Of a stretch of 64,000 bases of DNA, positions 25,901 to 38,979 are shown in pieces. Origin of the DNA: Rhynochetos jubatus. Its lineage: Eukaryota; Chordata; Aves; Eurypygiformes; Rhynochetidae. The stretch is from assembly GCA_027574665.1 (NCBI GenBank), contig CM050651.1, forward strand, positions 1,675,501-1,739,500. Direction: 5' to 3'. The notes beneath the pieces are model-generated. The model saw only the letters and a list, made by a program, of their open reading frames with translations, was not told the DNA's origin and searched no databases. A program made the translations under genes and the position numbers. Position 1 is the stretch's first letter, and each line of letters begins with the position of its first letter.

Positions 25901-27290
25901 TCCCACTTTCTGCTTTTCCTTCCAACCTTTCCTCATGACTTCTGTAGTCCAAGTGGTACTTGAAATCTTACCCAGCATTCTTAGCAGCAGCTGCAGCCAC
26001 ACATTTAAATTTCCTTAGATCCACGCCCAGACAAAAAACTTGGCCCACCTCTACCGGGATTTGTGCCAGTTAAGAGGCTTCCAGACTTGAGGTTTGCATC
26101 TTTTGGTCCTGTCCCCCCCTGCCCCGTAACAATAAAAGCAGAGTTAATTGTAAGTGGCAGATGCTCAGTTTATGAAGTGCAAATGGGTTTAGCCTAACAC
26201 GTGGGTAAGTGCCCAAGGTCAGACTCTCAAGTTAGTAAAGGGAATTTAAGTTCAGTTGTATTGAAAAAACTTCTCTATGTCGTTTGGATTTTTGAACTAA
26301 GTATGAAAACATTTCAATGTTCTGTTTCATCCAGCAATATAATCTATGGCTTATTTAGGTCAAAATGGGTTTGGTGTCCAAGCAAATACTTTAGTCCTTA
26401 TTAATACAATAACACAGGTGTTTTATAGAGTTTTATGTTTCTAAATCAGTTGGTAACTTCTTTGAAAGAAGCATTGATTTTTCTTTCTTTCCCAGTTTCT
26501 TCTTCTCAGAATGTGTTGCACTAAATGTCACATTGAATTTGTGACTCTGTGAAGCCATCTATACTGCAGAATTTCAAATGCCTGAGAGGTGTTTTTTATT
26601 CTAGTGCTGATCTTAACCAAATGACTGACCCTTGCTACTTACCTGGATTTCTTGTGAGCTTCAGCCTTTTTTTCCCCCCTTTTCTCCTGTTGTTCTTAGA
26701 AAATGTGATCATTAAACAATTAGACTTCAGGCAGAACAACAAATGACACATGGATAGTAATGAGGTCAGAAGCTCCCACAAGCAACCTGTTGAGTCTTTA
26801 CAGAGGAGCTATGTCATGCTAAATTATCTGCATGTGTTGGTGAGCAGTATTCTGGCAAGAATGAATGCGAGGCTGAGCATAAAGGAGAGCTCTAATAGAA
26901 GAAATGATGGACGCATTCATTCTGGTGAATCCCACTATCTATCAGAACCATGTCTGCTGCACCTGCTCGGTCAGATTCTTGTTCGACTTAGCAGCTCTGA
27001 TAGCTACCTGCTAGGGTGCAGAATCTGTGCTAATAAGGGATTTCCCATTTTGATTTGTTTCTGCCACCTAGTTTAGCAATATGTTAATTCCTTTTGGAAC
27101 CACTGTGGATAGACGGTAGTACTGCAGCGAATGAACTGGGGATTGATTCAAGGAGTGGATGGGATGCGTGGTTCTGTGGCCATGAAGAGAAATGTGTGTG
27201 TGTTGGTTTTAATTGTGTGTGACACCAATATTTTTATGATCCCTCTTTGAATCAGAGTTCCTAAAAATTGTTTATGTTTTCTGAGAGCAG
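22905..27290. other. non-coding stretch before first coding exon
   Basis: No coding exon or repeat family is recognised. This is probably the last 5' intron of INPP4B. Its final bases (TTTATGTTTTCTGAGAGCAG) form the acceptor for the exon that carries the start codon. Confidence 0.55.
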
Positions 27291-27424
27291 AGTTTCAGAG
27301 CGGAGAACCGGATCTTTACCTTGAAGCTGCATCAAAGCCAGACTGTGAATCTTGGGCTGTGGCACTGGGAGAGGCAAACTCGGAAGGTTTGCAGAATAAA
27401 ATTCAGCAGCTTCGGAGGTTGATC
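27291..27424 (+). other. INPP4B: INPP4B 5' leader part of first coding exon
   Basis: The exon probably opens after the acceptor ending TTTTCTGAGAGCAG at 27290. A later acceptor ending TTTCAG at 27298 is possible. The leader is 134 nt. In the frame of the INPP4B ATG it has no stop: 44 open codons lead into the start, and the nearest upstream in-frame stop is at 27248-27250, inside the intron. The known human protein starts at the MEIKEE methionine, so this is most likely untranslated. A GTG sits in frame at 27359 but there is no in-frame ATG in the leader. Confidence 0.6.
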
Positions 27425-27515
27425 ATGGAAATCAAAGAGGAGAGACCATCAGACGAAGCACGGCAGTTTCTCCCTTCATCCCAAATAGACAATTTAGGAG
27501 AGCCACAGTTTACGA
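27425..27515 (+). CDS. INPP4B: INPP4B coding exon 1 (start codon, residues 1-30)
   Basis: This exon encodes the N-terminus of inositol polyphosphate 4-phosphatase type II, which removes the 4-phosphate from phosphatidylinositol 3,4-bisphosphate and so damps PI3K-AKT signalling at membranes. The frame opens MEIKEERPSDEARQFLP and continues to EPQFT, closely matching the mammalian start MEIKEE...QFLP...QFTS. The ATG at 27425 is in a strong context (A at -3, G at +4). The exon ends in phase 1 at ACG A, followed by the donor GTAAGT. The bird residues differ from human across this poorly conserved tail, as expected. Upstream non-coding exons and the promoter are not identified. The other 800 or so codons, including the CX5R catalytic motif, lie beyond the window. 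Confidence 0.93.
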
Positions 27516-29134
27516 GTAAGTGCATATATTCATTTTATTGGCACAACAAAAATGGCCTACTCCCTGTAGTAGTACGGATAGTGTCACAAACAGGGTACAT
27601 AATGCTGTTTAACTTCTTGCTTGACAAAATCTGGGTGTAGAGGAAGTAAACAGATGAAGATTATCTTTAAATGTCATTACTCTGATGTATTTTGATTTAT
27701 GCAGATAAACTTCAGGGGAACAAATGTGTGATTACTGTGTTTCTGACTTTTTCTCTCTAATTTGTTTTCTTCATAAGGCTTAGAAATTGTTTAGCTAGAA
27801 ATATTCTTTTCCTCTTTTGTGTCCCATATGAACATATGGCTACTGTTTAAAATATAGTCTGGTAACTTTGATAAGTGTATAAAGCTTTAGTGATACTTAA
27901 ATTAGTATCACAGATTTGTTCTTTGTGAAATGAAAGCAGTCTAGGGATTTGAAAGCACGTAGCCATGTGTTGGGTCATGTTCGGTGCACTGGAGTCTGGA
28001 CACTGTATTTCAGTTACACAGTTGCTACATCAGGTCTGTATCCAGCATATTCATGAAGGTGTTCCAGGCCGATATGCTGACTATGCTAGTGGCAGAATTC
28101 AACTCAGAAATTTCTTATAACTTTATTGTTGTTCCTTACTGACCACAGCCTTTGTAAGCTCTGCAGTTGTAATTTTTCTTGCACAGACTTGAATGATTTG
28201 CTGTAGTAATGAGAACAGTGTGAAACTAGATCTTTTCAGCAACATCAAGTTTTCATGGAGCAAGAACATCTAAAAGTTTCGGTGATTATTCTTTTTATGT
28301 GGTGGTGATTTTGATTATTTTTAGTTTTTAACAAAAATCTTGTGCTCCAGTTCATATACAAACTTGGTCCTTCCCACCTGACCAATTTTGTTAATACTGG
28401 TAAATACTTAGTAACGCTCACTGTAGACAATACATAAATGTCAACAGGAGACTGTTTAATTTCTACAAGTTCATTGATACTGTAGTTGTAATCCAATTAC
28501 TTCCTGAGGAGGGTGAACAGTTCAGTGTTGTTTAACTGTCCTTCCTAGGTTTATCTCGTTGCAGTTCTGTGGTTCACTCCTTTATCCTAGCGCAATAAGC
28601 AAATATTGTCCTTTGCAGTAAAATATGCACTAGAACATAATTCCACAATGGAGGGAATTAAAGTGTTCTTACTGTCCTTGGTACATGACAAAATGGATTC
28701 ATGTTCTATTTTCCAGAAAAAAGAAGTTGGTTTTGTTGCTTTACAATGTAGATGTAGGTCAATAAGACGGTGATATTATTTTTTACTATATTAACCTGGT
28801 GTACATACTTCTACAGAACATGTTATTTTATTTCCTCTTTTTAATATGATGGCAAGTACCAATCCATGAGAGGTTGTGTGTTTCCTTTCCCAGCAACAAT
28901 AAGTTTCTATTAAAAAGAAAGAAAACTTCTTCAAAAGTAGCCTTTTTTTCAGGCAAGTGTTTCATGCAAAGGTCTCTTTCACTATAAGTTTGTAACATAA
29001 AATGTTACTCCAGTGTCAATGGCAGGTGGTTAGAGGTATGAATTAGGCATGTGAAAGTTTTACTATGTATTAAAAAGCTTGACACCAAAATCAAATTATT
29101 TCTACTATTTTATTTTTTTTCTTAACCTTAAAAG
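27516..29134 (+). other. INPP4B: INPP4B intron between coding exons 1 and 2
   Basis: This intron is 1,619 bp, with donor GTAAGT and an acceptor ending CTTAACCTTAAAAG after a T-rich tract. No repeat family or other gene is seen inside it. Confidence 0.85.
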
Positions 29135-29179
29135 GTATTCAGAGAATTGCAAATGAGCCAAAGCTGGAGTTCAGTCTTG
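29135..29179 (+). CDS. INPP4B: INPP4B coding exon 2 (45 nt, residues 31-46)
   Basis: This short exon joins the previous one at ACG A / GT ATT to give SIQRIANEPKLEFSL, matching the human INPP4B segment SIQ...NEPQLEF and leading into the C2 domain. The donor is G|GTAAGA. It enters and leaves in phase 1 and its length is a multiple of three, so skipping it would keep the frame, replacing 15 residues and the junction codon. The human protein keeps this segment, so inclusion is the expected default. A TA/TG-rich tract begins 55 bases past the donor. Confidence 0.92.
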
Positions 29180-29233
29180 GTAAGATACAATTTTGACTTC
29201 TTGGAATTGTAATGGTCTGTGTGCGTGAAGAGT

Positions 29234-29319
29234 TTATATATATATATCTCTGTGTGTGTATGTATATACATATGTGTGTATGTCCATATATGCATATATG
29301 TGTATGTGTGTATATATAA
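29234..29319 (+). repeat. TA/TG-rich microsatellite
   Basis: This is a compound tract of TATATA, TGTGTG, TATGTA and CATATG units over about 86 bases, starting 55 bases after the exon 2 donor. On the INPP4B pre-mRNA it would be UG/UA-rich. The frame seen on the opposite strand here is an artefact of this repeat. Confidence 0.9.
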
Positions 29320-32300
29320 TGTTATACAGTGTAACATGTTACCTGTTTAAAAAATTAGGACCACCCTGTTTCCATTAGGCAGGAGACGTACCTGTGCATG
29401 TCTTGGAAATGCTGACTTTAGATTCTTAACTGGTTGAAATGGCTACAGATCTATTGAGTTCTCCAGTGCCATGCTGCTCTACCAAGCTGAAATTCTGCTC
29501 AGTAGCTTTGTGAATGTTATGAAATACTACTTATGTGGGACAAGATGGAGTTGTTACAGAGATATTTTATTCAGATAAAGTACTGTCCCTTTAGAACAAA
29601 CTTTTAAATAAAAAGTGTTATTATTTTGTAGAGAAGAGTCAATATAAATACTTACCTGATTTATCTTTTTATACTCAAAGTAATTAGTGTATGGAACTAT
29701 ATATTAGTAAGTATATAATAGACAATAACTTTGTTTCAGGAGGTATTCTATCAGTTCAAGCCTCCCTCTCTATTCAGAGGTATACAGCATGATTAAGGTT
29801 GCTCAGTAAGTCAAGCAAACTAATTGAATGGGAATTTGTAATACAAGATAGATGTGCACAATATTTGCAGCCCAAACTGTGCCACTTAGAAAGGAAAATT
29901 GTCAACTTTGTCGTTGCACTTTCAGTCCAAAAACTTTGCTTTTGAAATAGTAAGTAAATTAATTGCTGTAGAAGCACTAGCTCTCTGTTGGAGAATTACC
30001 ATGCAATAATAATTGTCAAGAATGATTTTAACTTTTCTATGCCTTTCTGTACACATTTTATAGGTGATCTGCCTGTAGTATTTGGGCATAGCTAGTAATT
30101 GCTGTGCTCCAGCAATAACAAACCCTCCGAATGACCCTGGTGTGGTGTAGGAGAGGGAGGAGGGTGCTGCAGGCAGCGACTGCAAATTAGATGAGCTGTA
30201 CTTCAGGAGAATTTGCTTTCAGTGATAAATGTGCCCCAGCAGGCAGAAGTGTAAAAACGATGTAAGGCCATTTTCAGACTTGTTTGGGATTTTGCTGGAT
30301 GGGGCTCTGTTCACTCATGGTGTCAGTATTCGTGGTTTGCATTTGGGCGTTTCTAGTAGGAATTTATGTTCTGTGGTTGGTTATGCAGCATTACTGATTG
30401 AGTCATTGCAGGTCTGTGACATTGTTACCTGAGCAGGGTAGAAGTCAAATGAGAGTAACAAGTGTAAACCTCTTGTTTGCGACTGGTATTCCTGGCCAGT
30501 GTAAGTATTTGGCAGTGTAGGCAACTATGCAGAGCTGGTTCTTAGTGTCTTGATCCTAAAATAATCCTAAATGTTTACGCATAACACGTTTGTGTTAGGG
30601 CAACCCACCTTCAGTGACTGAATGGTTGCTGGAAGACTTCTATTTTGTCATGTTATCCTCCTTCCTGAAATATCACCATACCTGTGCCAACACTTCCTAG
30701 CTCCAGCCACCCCACTCACCACCAATGTGGTGTTCGTGTACAAACATATATGCACGTAACAGGCACCTCTTGCTGATAAGTGAGACAGGAACAGTTTAGT
30801 GGGCAAAGATTCATGTGCTGTTTGGTCCAACCATCCAGTTAAAATACCTCTCGCAACGTCAGCCAGTCAAGATGCCTTCTGTGCTCTTCACCCTGTTGTA
30901 GGGCTGGAAGGGACTCTCACATGGATAGGCTGGGAAACATGCACTGCCTTGCTGTGCCAGCTGAACCAGATTGCTGCCCCTTGGCTGCTGGCAGATCTGC
31001 TTGGCTGATCTCACCGTTTGAAGTCTTGGTTTATGTCAATTAAAGACTTCACAATAGCTTTGACTAATCAAGGACTTCCAAGGCCTCTCTGTGAGGCAAA
31101 CCAAAGCATGGGAAGCAGGGATGAGAGGGAGAGATTTGCTCCAATCAAACACACTACTGCAATGTGGGCCTCACTTAGGTAACCAAATCTTAGGGCTCTG
31201 TAGAGACTTTTCAATTTGGTTAGACTGGCCTTTGGCATTTAGAATTTGGAAGGCAAAATTAACAGTTAATAACCTATAAAACTGGTCTCTAGCTCTGAAG
31301 TAATGGCTTACATCTAGGATTTTGTTCATATGCATTATATAAACAATATTATATTAGTTAACTATCGTATATATGTATGCAAATAGGCACTTGCATATAG
31401 CGGTTAACATAAACATGCTTTTAATTATATTAAAAGAATTGTCAGTTTTCACATAATCCAACTTTAACTCTTCTGTCACTAGTTGGTCAATAAATAACAT
31501 TCAGAAATTGAACTCTTCAGTAGCTGAAACAACATATAGCTTTTAATATTTAATATGTGACTGATTTAGGGACAGTGTATCTAAATAATACTCTTCACCA
31601 TTTGAAGTTCTGATAACTAGATTTTGAAATAATGTTGTTATAAAGTCTTGCTAGGGGCTTGTGTTCTGATGTGGTAGCTAACTTTCTGCATTCTGTTCTA
31701 TAACACTATGGAAAGTGTTCTCTTTATAAACTGTCTAAAATATTGCCTTCCTTTTATTTTGAAGTTCAGTAAAGTTTTTTTCTTCTGAGGCTAAAGCAAA
31801 TGAAACGATGAAACTCTCCTGAAATACAGCTTTCCACTAAAATACACTCAACATTTTCAGGAGTATACCTGATAATGTAACATTCCTTATTTTGGAGTCA
31901 GAGCTTCCTTTAGACTAGGATTTCTAAATTTATATTCCTGAGGACTCGATGATGGTTTTTAATTCTTGTAAATGTTGGGAAGTTTTACTTTTCAAACTTT
32001 ATCTTGTTGTCTGGCATTTCAAGTCATTCTGTTCTGCATGCTGTTTTATGTAGCACTGGGAGGTAGCATGTGTCAGTTTGTGCAGGGTGCTGAGTAGAGA
32101 GAGAAGGAACAGAGGAGAAGGAATAAAAACGGATCTTGGGCCTACATAACAAACCAGACTAACAGTGAGGCTGGTAAGAATCTTTCCCATGACTTTGAAG
32201 TGCACAGGGTTAGATCTTTTTTAGATGTTTATTTTGGAGTCACTGTTCTTGGTTGCTTCTTTAAAATATCCCAGCCCTTGAGTCCCAGATCTGACTAAAC

Positions 32301-35300
32301 ACGGTGTGCCTTCCTGACTTCACGTGGCTTTCAGTGTAGCTACTTTGCGATACGTGAACTGCGCTGAAGTATAATGTAATTTTCATGGGAAATAAATTGT
32401 TGTTTGTATTGGTGAACACTATTGTAAAGTGCTTAAAAGCTTGCACCTCTATAGGTGTTTGTGTTTGCTTGATGGTGAACTGACAAAGTGTCACCAGAAA
32501 ACTCAGTATCAGAAAAATGAAGCAGCAGGACAGAAGGCACAGTTGATAGTCAAAGTGCTCAAACATGAATTCAGTAATGAACATGATGTTAATATGGAGA
32601 ATAACATTTGGAAAAGTAGTCTGAAAGTTTTTTATTCCCTTAATGGCCAGTAGAATTAATTTTTACATATTTCGGTGTATTTCGAATTTGTCTAATTGTT
32701 TAGAGTTGGAAAGAGAAAGCAAAGGATATTGTGGGTGTAGTATAATAATGTCAATAACTGTATAGAAAGGAGTGTCTCTGCACATGTTGTAGACATATTC
32801 AAGTACTAATTTTAATGAGAACACCTGCCTAGCATCTCCAAAAGCTTTCACTTTCTTGCCAAGTATGTTAGGGCAGTCTAGCAATCTTTACTGCCCTATT
32901 GTTGCATAATCTCTGGGAACTTTTCAAGGTATAGAATAATGTAAATCTAATGATTCTGTCCTTTTACAAAATTTCACAGAAAAGTTCAGGAAGTAGAAAG
33001 GATTAAAAATTAAAAATTTTAGGGTATTTATTCTTTCCTTTTATCAGATAGTGGGTTGATACAAGAGCTGTCTACTTGTAAATGTAGAAGTTTTTATTCT
33101 TCACTGCCTTATTTTTCACAGAGTAATATCGTGATGGCATCTCTTGGAAAAGGTCTTGAAGCAGATTTAACTCTGCATACTGAAAATAAATGATACATCG
33201 ATACTGCTCAAAGACCATGACTAAATGAGTTTTCCAATTCTGAAATATAATCTGGAGGTTGTTCAGCGGCAGCTGTTCCTAGAAGAGTGATAAGCAGAAA
33301 TACTGGTTTTATCTATACCACAAACTGGGGGTTGGAGTCCTGATGCTAGCAGAATTTTCCCATCAAGTTCAGTTATCCTTCTGCTTCATCACACTACAAG
33401 CTGGTGAATAACTGATACTTTGTTGTGCTAGCCAAGCAAAAAAAAAAAAAAAAGTTATCATCACACTTTTGAGTAAATGTAAAAAGAAAAGTGATTGTTT
33501 CTCTGTGAATCAAAACGAGTGTCACTTTATACTGAAGGATGTTTATCCCTCCAAAAAAAAATTACATGTTGGCCATCTGAAGAACAATATTAACCAAAAT
33601 AGGAAAATGAAGGATGGTTTTGTGCTTTTTAAGTTTTATTTTTATATCTCACACTTTTTTGTTGAAACAATTTGCTTGAATTTTACATGAATTTGTTCTG
33701 GTCCCAGACAAATTTGATCTTCCACCCAACTAGCTGGTCAGGGTTTTTTCCTAGGTTTACTGATGTATATTAGATGCTGTTTCTTTCCAACAACAACAGA
33801 AAATACATGAAAGAAAACTTAAATTGGACAAAGGAAATAAAGGAAGTAGAAAAGACATCCTGTGATCAGAACGAATGCTCTTTTTTCCTCTGGGAAATGC
33901 TTGTTAGGATTCTGCCTCTTTTGAGACTTCTGCACTGCAGTGTAAATGCTGTAAATGCATTTTCTTTTTAGCAGCTCAGTGTTGTGAGTATGAACTTTTT
34001 TTTTCTGGCAGAAAGGATCCTCCCAAAAAGGTAGCAGTTCCCAACCTAGCCTAATAGACTGTGTTGGCATGTTTTGAGTGGTTTTGACTTCGAACTTGTG
34101 GTTTTGAACTAAGTCCTAGAGGATTTTCCTTTTTCCCCCCACCTTGTGCAGGTGAACTTGATCTAACTTGTAGTTGGTTTCAGTGCAGTTAAAGCAACAA
34201 GTGAGCCTATCTTCCAAAAGTGTTCTAAGGTAGTGAACGTCCTCACCTTTCATGTCATACTGTCATCTCTCTTTTGGTAGCGTTTGATGATGGAACACGA
34301 TAACGCGTATTGAGCAAATTGATAAGTGGCATCACCTAGAGTTGAGTGCTGTTGAATTAGTGACCCCTGAGGAGAGTCAGCTCTGCTTACTGTGCTTCTG
34401 CATTCTGTGGCACTCATCGTAAACTTGCCTTATTACATGCAGACATTATGTGAACACTGCGGAAAAGTGATTTGAGGGTGGATTTGCCAAGACTCCACAT
34501 CCTCCTTTATCCACTTCTCCTCCCACAGTACTTTGCTAGCTTTTGAGAAGGCTTTTGGGATTCTGTCATAGCTCTTGCCAAACTGGAAGTAATTTTAATT
34601 TTTTTGATGGACAGCTTTCTGAAGCTGTGCTTCTTCATCATTGTGCACCTCTCTCAATTAAAGCGTTGCTCCTGAATTTTGCATGCTTCATACCCTGTCA
34701 GAGAAAAAGACTATCTTTTTCAGTGGTATTGCCAAAACTGTCCAGATATTACCTTTATGACATGGTCATTTGAGGCCATTTTGTTGTAATAATGTGGTCA
34801 TAATGTCATTAGTGAAGTAACTAGAAATACAAAGGGAACATATTGGGGTGTGTTCTCCCTTTAAAATCTTGCCTTCTTTTAGTCTTGCATGACTCTTCCC
34901 TTATGAGCATATTCAGCCTCTTTCTCACAGAAGGTTGTCCCGTTCTGTCTGACAGTGTCAGCCTGCATTCTCTGTTTGTCTTTCCCATTTCATTCTTTAT
35001 ATTCTACCTCACTTCATGCATAATGTATTATACCATTGTGGTTTGCTAACCTTCAGTGTTCAATGTATTAAAACCTCTTTTAAGAATGGGATATGTATAC
35101 AGTGAAAACAAAATCAAAAAACAAATCCAGAAAATTGGGGGTGGGGGCAGAGGGGAAACACCAAAAAGCTCAAAACCACAGTCCTTTGAAACACTTCAGT
35201 TTTTTTCCAAATGTGCTGGGTTTGAGTCCTAGAGAATTAGACTGGATTTTCAAATCTGTATCTGTAGGCACTACTGTAACTCTAGAAATCTATGCTTCAG

Positions 35301-38300
35301 TCCCTTTAGGGCAGGGATTACCTTCATTTGCATTGCAGCTAGGGAAGCATGGTGCTGTCATGAACCTTAAATATTCATCCATACTAATTGTATCGCTGAA
35401 TATTCACGAGTCGGAAATCCCCAGTAATGAAACTTTGAAAGGTGTTCAGTTAGTGTTCTGCCTGCTTTTAACGAAGTGAGAGAATCTGAGCAATTCTCTC
35501 TATAATATAGTGTACTTCACAGGTAAAATATATTTCTTTGTAGAATGTCTATATATCCATATAGAGAGTTACACAGCTAGCTAATCTGTGTATGTAGTTC
35601 ATATATATAAAAATCTGTTTCATTGCTGACACCCCATTCTATCTAGTATAGCATTACTCATTTTTATTAACTGTATGAGTTATCTAAGTTTCTGCGTCAG
35701 TAGGAAGTAATTCTTGATAGGATAGTCACAGAAATATTTTCAACTTGTCGTCATCCATTGCTACTTAATGATATTCATTAAACAGCTATGACTTGTGTAA
35801 ATTCAATTTCTGTGTAGGTTATGGAGATTAAAATTCCACATTACACTGTGCTGTGTCGCAGTTAAGTCACCACAGTGGGCTCATTAAATGCAGGGATGTT
35901 TATTTGCTCTGAAGTGGGTCAGAGCACATGATGCACCAGCATGAGGGAGTAAATCATTACTGCTAGAACATGTTCCAGTATGATGGAGTAGAATAACCTA
36001 CTGACGTACTGATGCGAGTAGTAAGTAGCTTGAGGATGTTTAGGGGTATCGATATTATTAAAACCCAGTGCAAACCAGGTTTCAGACAGTTTTCTTCCAT
36101 TCTGTTCTATGAAATTTAAGTATGTTCTTTCTCTAGAAGCTTTTGCTTTGAAGAAAAAAATTGTATTTGAACTGCCAGGAGAAAGTGCATGACATCCTTG
36201 TAAATACAGATGTGTATAAATCAGGGCTGTGACTAAGGAAATCTTTTAAATCTAATAGAATAAAGATTCTCACAGTGACTCTCATGTTTTGATATAAACG
36301 CATATCTAGAGATATGTTTTGAATAGCTACGTCTAATCTGTTTAGAGCGGAGTTTGTAGATACCTGAATTTGTAAAGCTGTTTAACAGTTGAAAGCATTT
36401 TTTTGAATTTAGCCCTTCTGAGAGATAGAGTGTTATCATCTTAGTTCTCCAGTGATGCAGCAGATAATAGGATTAAATTGTCAGAAATATACAAATTCTG
36501 AAATCTTCTTAGAGTTAGCAAACTGCTGCCTTTACAAGGCCAGGGAAAAAGTACCATAAGACGACCTTTCTTTTTCAAATTTTAAATAAAATTGGTAGGC
36601 TTCTTAGTAAAATCAGTTTCTTCTTGACATTGAAAATGATACTTTTGTGTCTACTTCACATTTTTCTCATAGACTTCGTAAACGTTATCTCATGTTTGCG
36701 AAATTTCTTCTATCCAAAATTTCAGGTTGAATCCATGCTAAAAACTAATGTTTTCTGTGGGGTTGGGTGCTAGTTCATTACCACAGTGAGCTTGGGTGCT
36801 GGAAGCAGATTAATTACAACAGCTCAGTCTTAGCCTGGGTTCATCTACCTCATTCCTTACTACTAAAGGTATTCATGCTGCTTTGCCTGAACTAATTCTA
36901 GTTTCTGTGGTAAAATACTCAAAGTAATTAGAAACCTTTAATAAGGTTTAACTTGTAAGGCTTATTGAAAGTTACTTAAGGGTTCCAGAGTTACTTAGGA
37001 ATTTATAGATGTAGATAGGGGTTTAATGCAATTCTGTCAAAATTGGGCTATCTTACTAATTTTTCTCACATAGATAATAAAAAACCCCAGACAAGCAACT
37101 CAGTAGGCACCTTAATTTACCCTTTAGTATTTTTGCTAGCATAATGCTCAGCTTCTGAAGTATTGGGTGTTCTGGTGAATATGACAAACTTTTAAATTAT
37201 TCTGATAAAACTGAAAACTTGTGTTTCCAGGGTATTTTTAAGCTTGTTCATAGGAATGTAGGATTAAAGATCACTAAGTTATAAGTTATTTTTGGCACAT
37301 ACTGCTGCTCTTTTTTCCTCTTTAGTTTTCTCTTCCTGCTTTTCCCCCAAAATAACCCTCCAACTGTGCATACTTTCTCCCATTTGTCTTGCCAACCTAT
37401 AACCTCCTTCCAGATCAATTTTTGAGCCACATTCTCTCAAAAGAATCTCTTCAGATTTCCTAACTTTCCTCCCATGTAGGTCTCTCAGATCTCATACTAT
37501 GAGACTTGATTTGGGTGCGGGGGTTGTGTGCATCTGTGCGTATGCATGCTACTACAACTTTAGGGTGCTGGGGTGGTGGAACAGAGCGAGTGTCAGAGTG
37601 TATGTGTGAGTTCAGGGCTGAGCTGGGAAGGGGAGAACAATGGCTTGCCTAGCAGTTCTCTGCTACGGAAGGAGTTTTTATGGGCAACATCTTCCTAGAT
37701 GAGGCTGGCACTGAGCCTGCTCTCCCATTGTGTGCCCAACATGTCCACAGGTACAGCTCTTATATGACTGGATGGCTTTGTGCTTACCTAGTGAGTCCAT
37801 GACTGATTCCTCTGTGGATCTAGGAAACTGGTCTGAATGACGAGGGCTATTTGTATCCTTACTTAGAGTCATTTCTATTGCAGACATTTACACACAGAGA
37901 GCAACAAGCCAAATAAGGATGAGTTATCCCTTTGTTCTTATGGAAAGCTAATACTTCCTTACCTACAACAGAGATTTGGATGGCAGTGCTGGCACTGCTG
38001 CCTTCCTCTAGCCTTCCCCTACCTCCCAGGATGCTGACATTTTAATGTTTCAGGATGTAATTGATTTTTAATCTTTTTAATTTTTTTTTTTTTTTTTTTA
38101 CTTCCTTAACCATGCTGTTGTCAGGGAGGCTTAGAAGGCATATAGTGTCTGCAGAATGTTTTCAGCAATAGATGTTAGTCTGTTCCACAGCTTCATTGCT
38201 AAGAACAATCTATGTTTTTGTAAATCCTTCAAAACTACGATGCTTCTCCTGGTAGAAGGTTGTTTTCTTCATCAAACTGCAATGTTTACTAGCACTAAAA

Positions 38301-38534
38301 TGTAATTTTATTTCTACTTACAAAAAAAATTAAAATATGTATACCAGTAAGTTTGCTTAAGAGCCATTTTTAGTATTCCTGGTTTTGTGATTCAGTGGCT
38401 GAAATCTTAGTTGTCTCTTATGCTGCCCAATGCCCCTTACAGTCCTGTGATTTACTGTAGGCAGATATGAGAAATAGCTTGTATTGTGGAATTATTGAAC
38501 AGTCAGTTGGGATCCCAAAAGTAACGTTTACGGT

Positions 38535-38979
38535 TAAGGGACTGGAGATTATTCAACAACTGGAGCATCCTTCATATGAGGAGAGGCTGTTGGAGCTTGG
38601 ACTGCTCAGCCTGGAGAAGAGAAGGCTCAGGGAGGATCTTATCCATGTGTCTGAATACCTGGTGGAGGAGGCCACCAGGTGAGGTTGAAGGTGTGGGAGC
38701 CAGACTCTTCTCAGTTAGGCCCAGTCAGGGAACAAAAGATTATGAAGTTAAATACATATGAAATTCAATGAGAACATAACCCCCTCACACAGACTTTTTT
38801 TACTGTGAGGGTGGTCAAACACTCTCACAGCTATGACCTAGGGAGGTTGTGAAGTCTCCATCCTTGGAGATGGCTGAAACTCAACTGGATGCAGTCCTGG
38901 GCAACCTCGTTTAGTTCACCCTGACTGGGTGAACTGCCCAGATGAGATGATGAGCTCAAATCTGATTCTGTGATCTGTG
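38535..38979 (+). repeat. CR1 LINE, 3' fragment (about 445 bp)
   Basis: This is a CR1 3' region in sense orientation. It carries the typical block 'gaggagaggctg...ctgctcagcctggagaagag', then 'gggagccagactcttctcag', 'ttactgtgagggtggtcaaac', and 'gaagtctccatccttggagat'. It closes in 'gattctgtgatc'. It lies sense to INPP4B in the large intron. Its subfamily differs from the copies at 12.97 and 43.8 kb. The 71-codon frame at 38467-38682 is translated CR1 sequence and not a gene. Confidence 0.92.

Noticed and set aside
30895-30925. short CR1-like phrase (gggctggaagggactc)
   Set aside because: The similarity is too short and no CR1 sequence continues on either side.
35093-35479. 128-codon open frame on the + strand
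   Set aside because: It shows no recognisable domain and no splice or start context, and it lies in the middle of an INPP4B intron. Length alone is within chance for this many bases.
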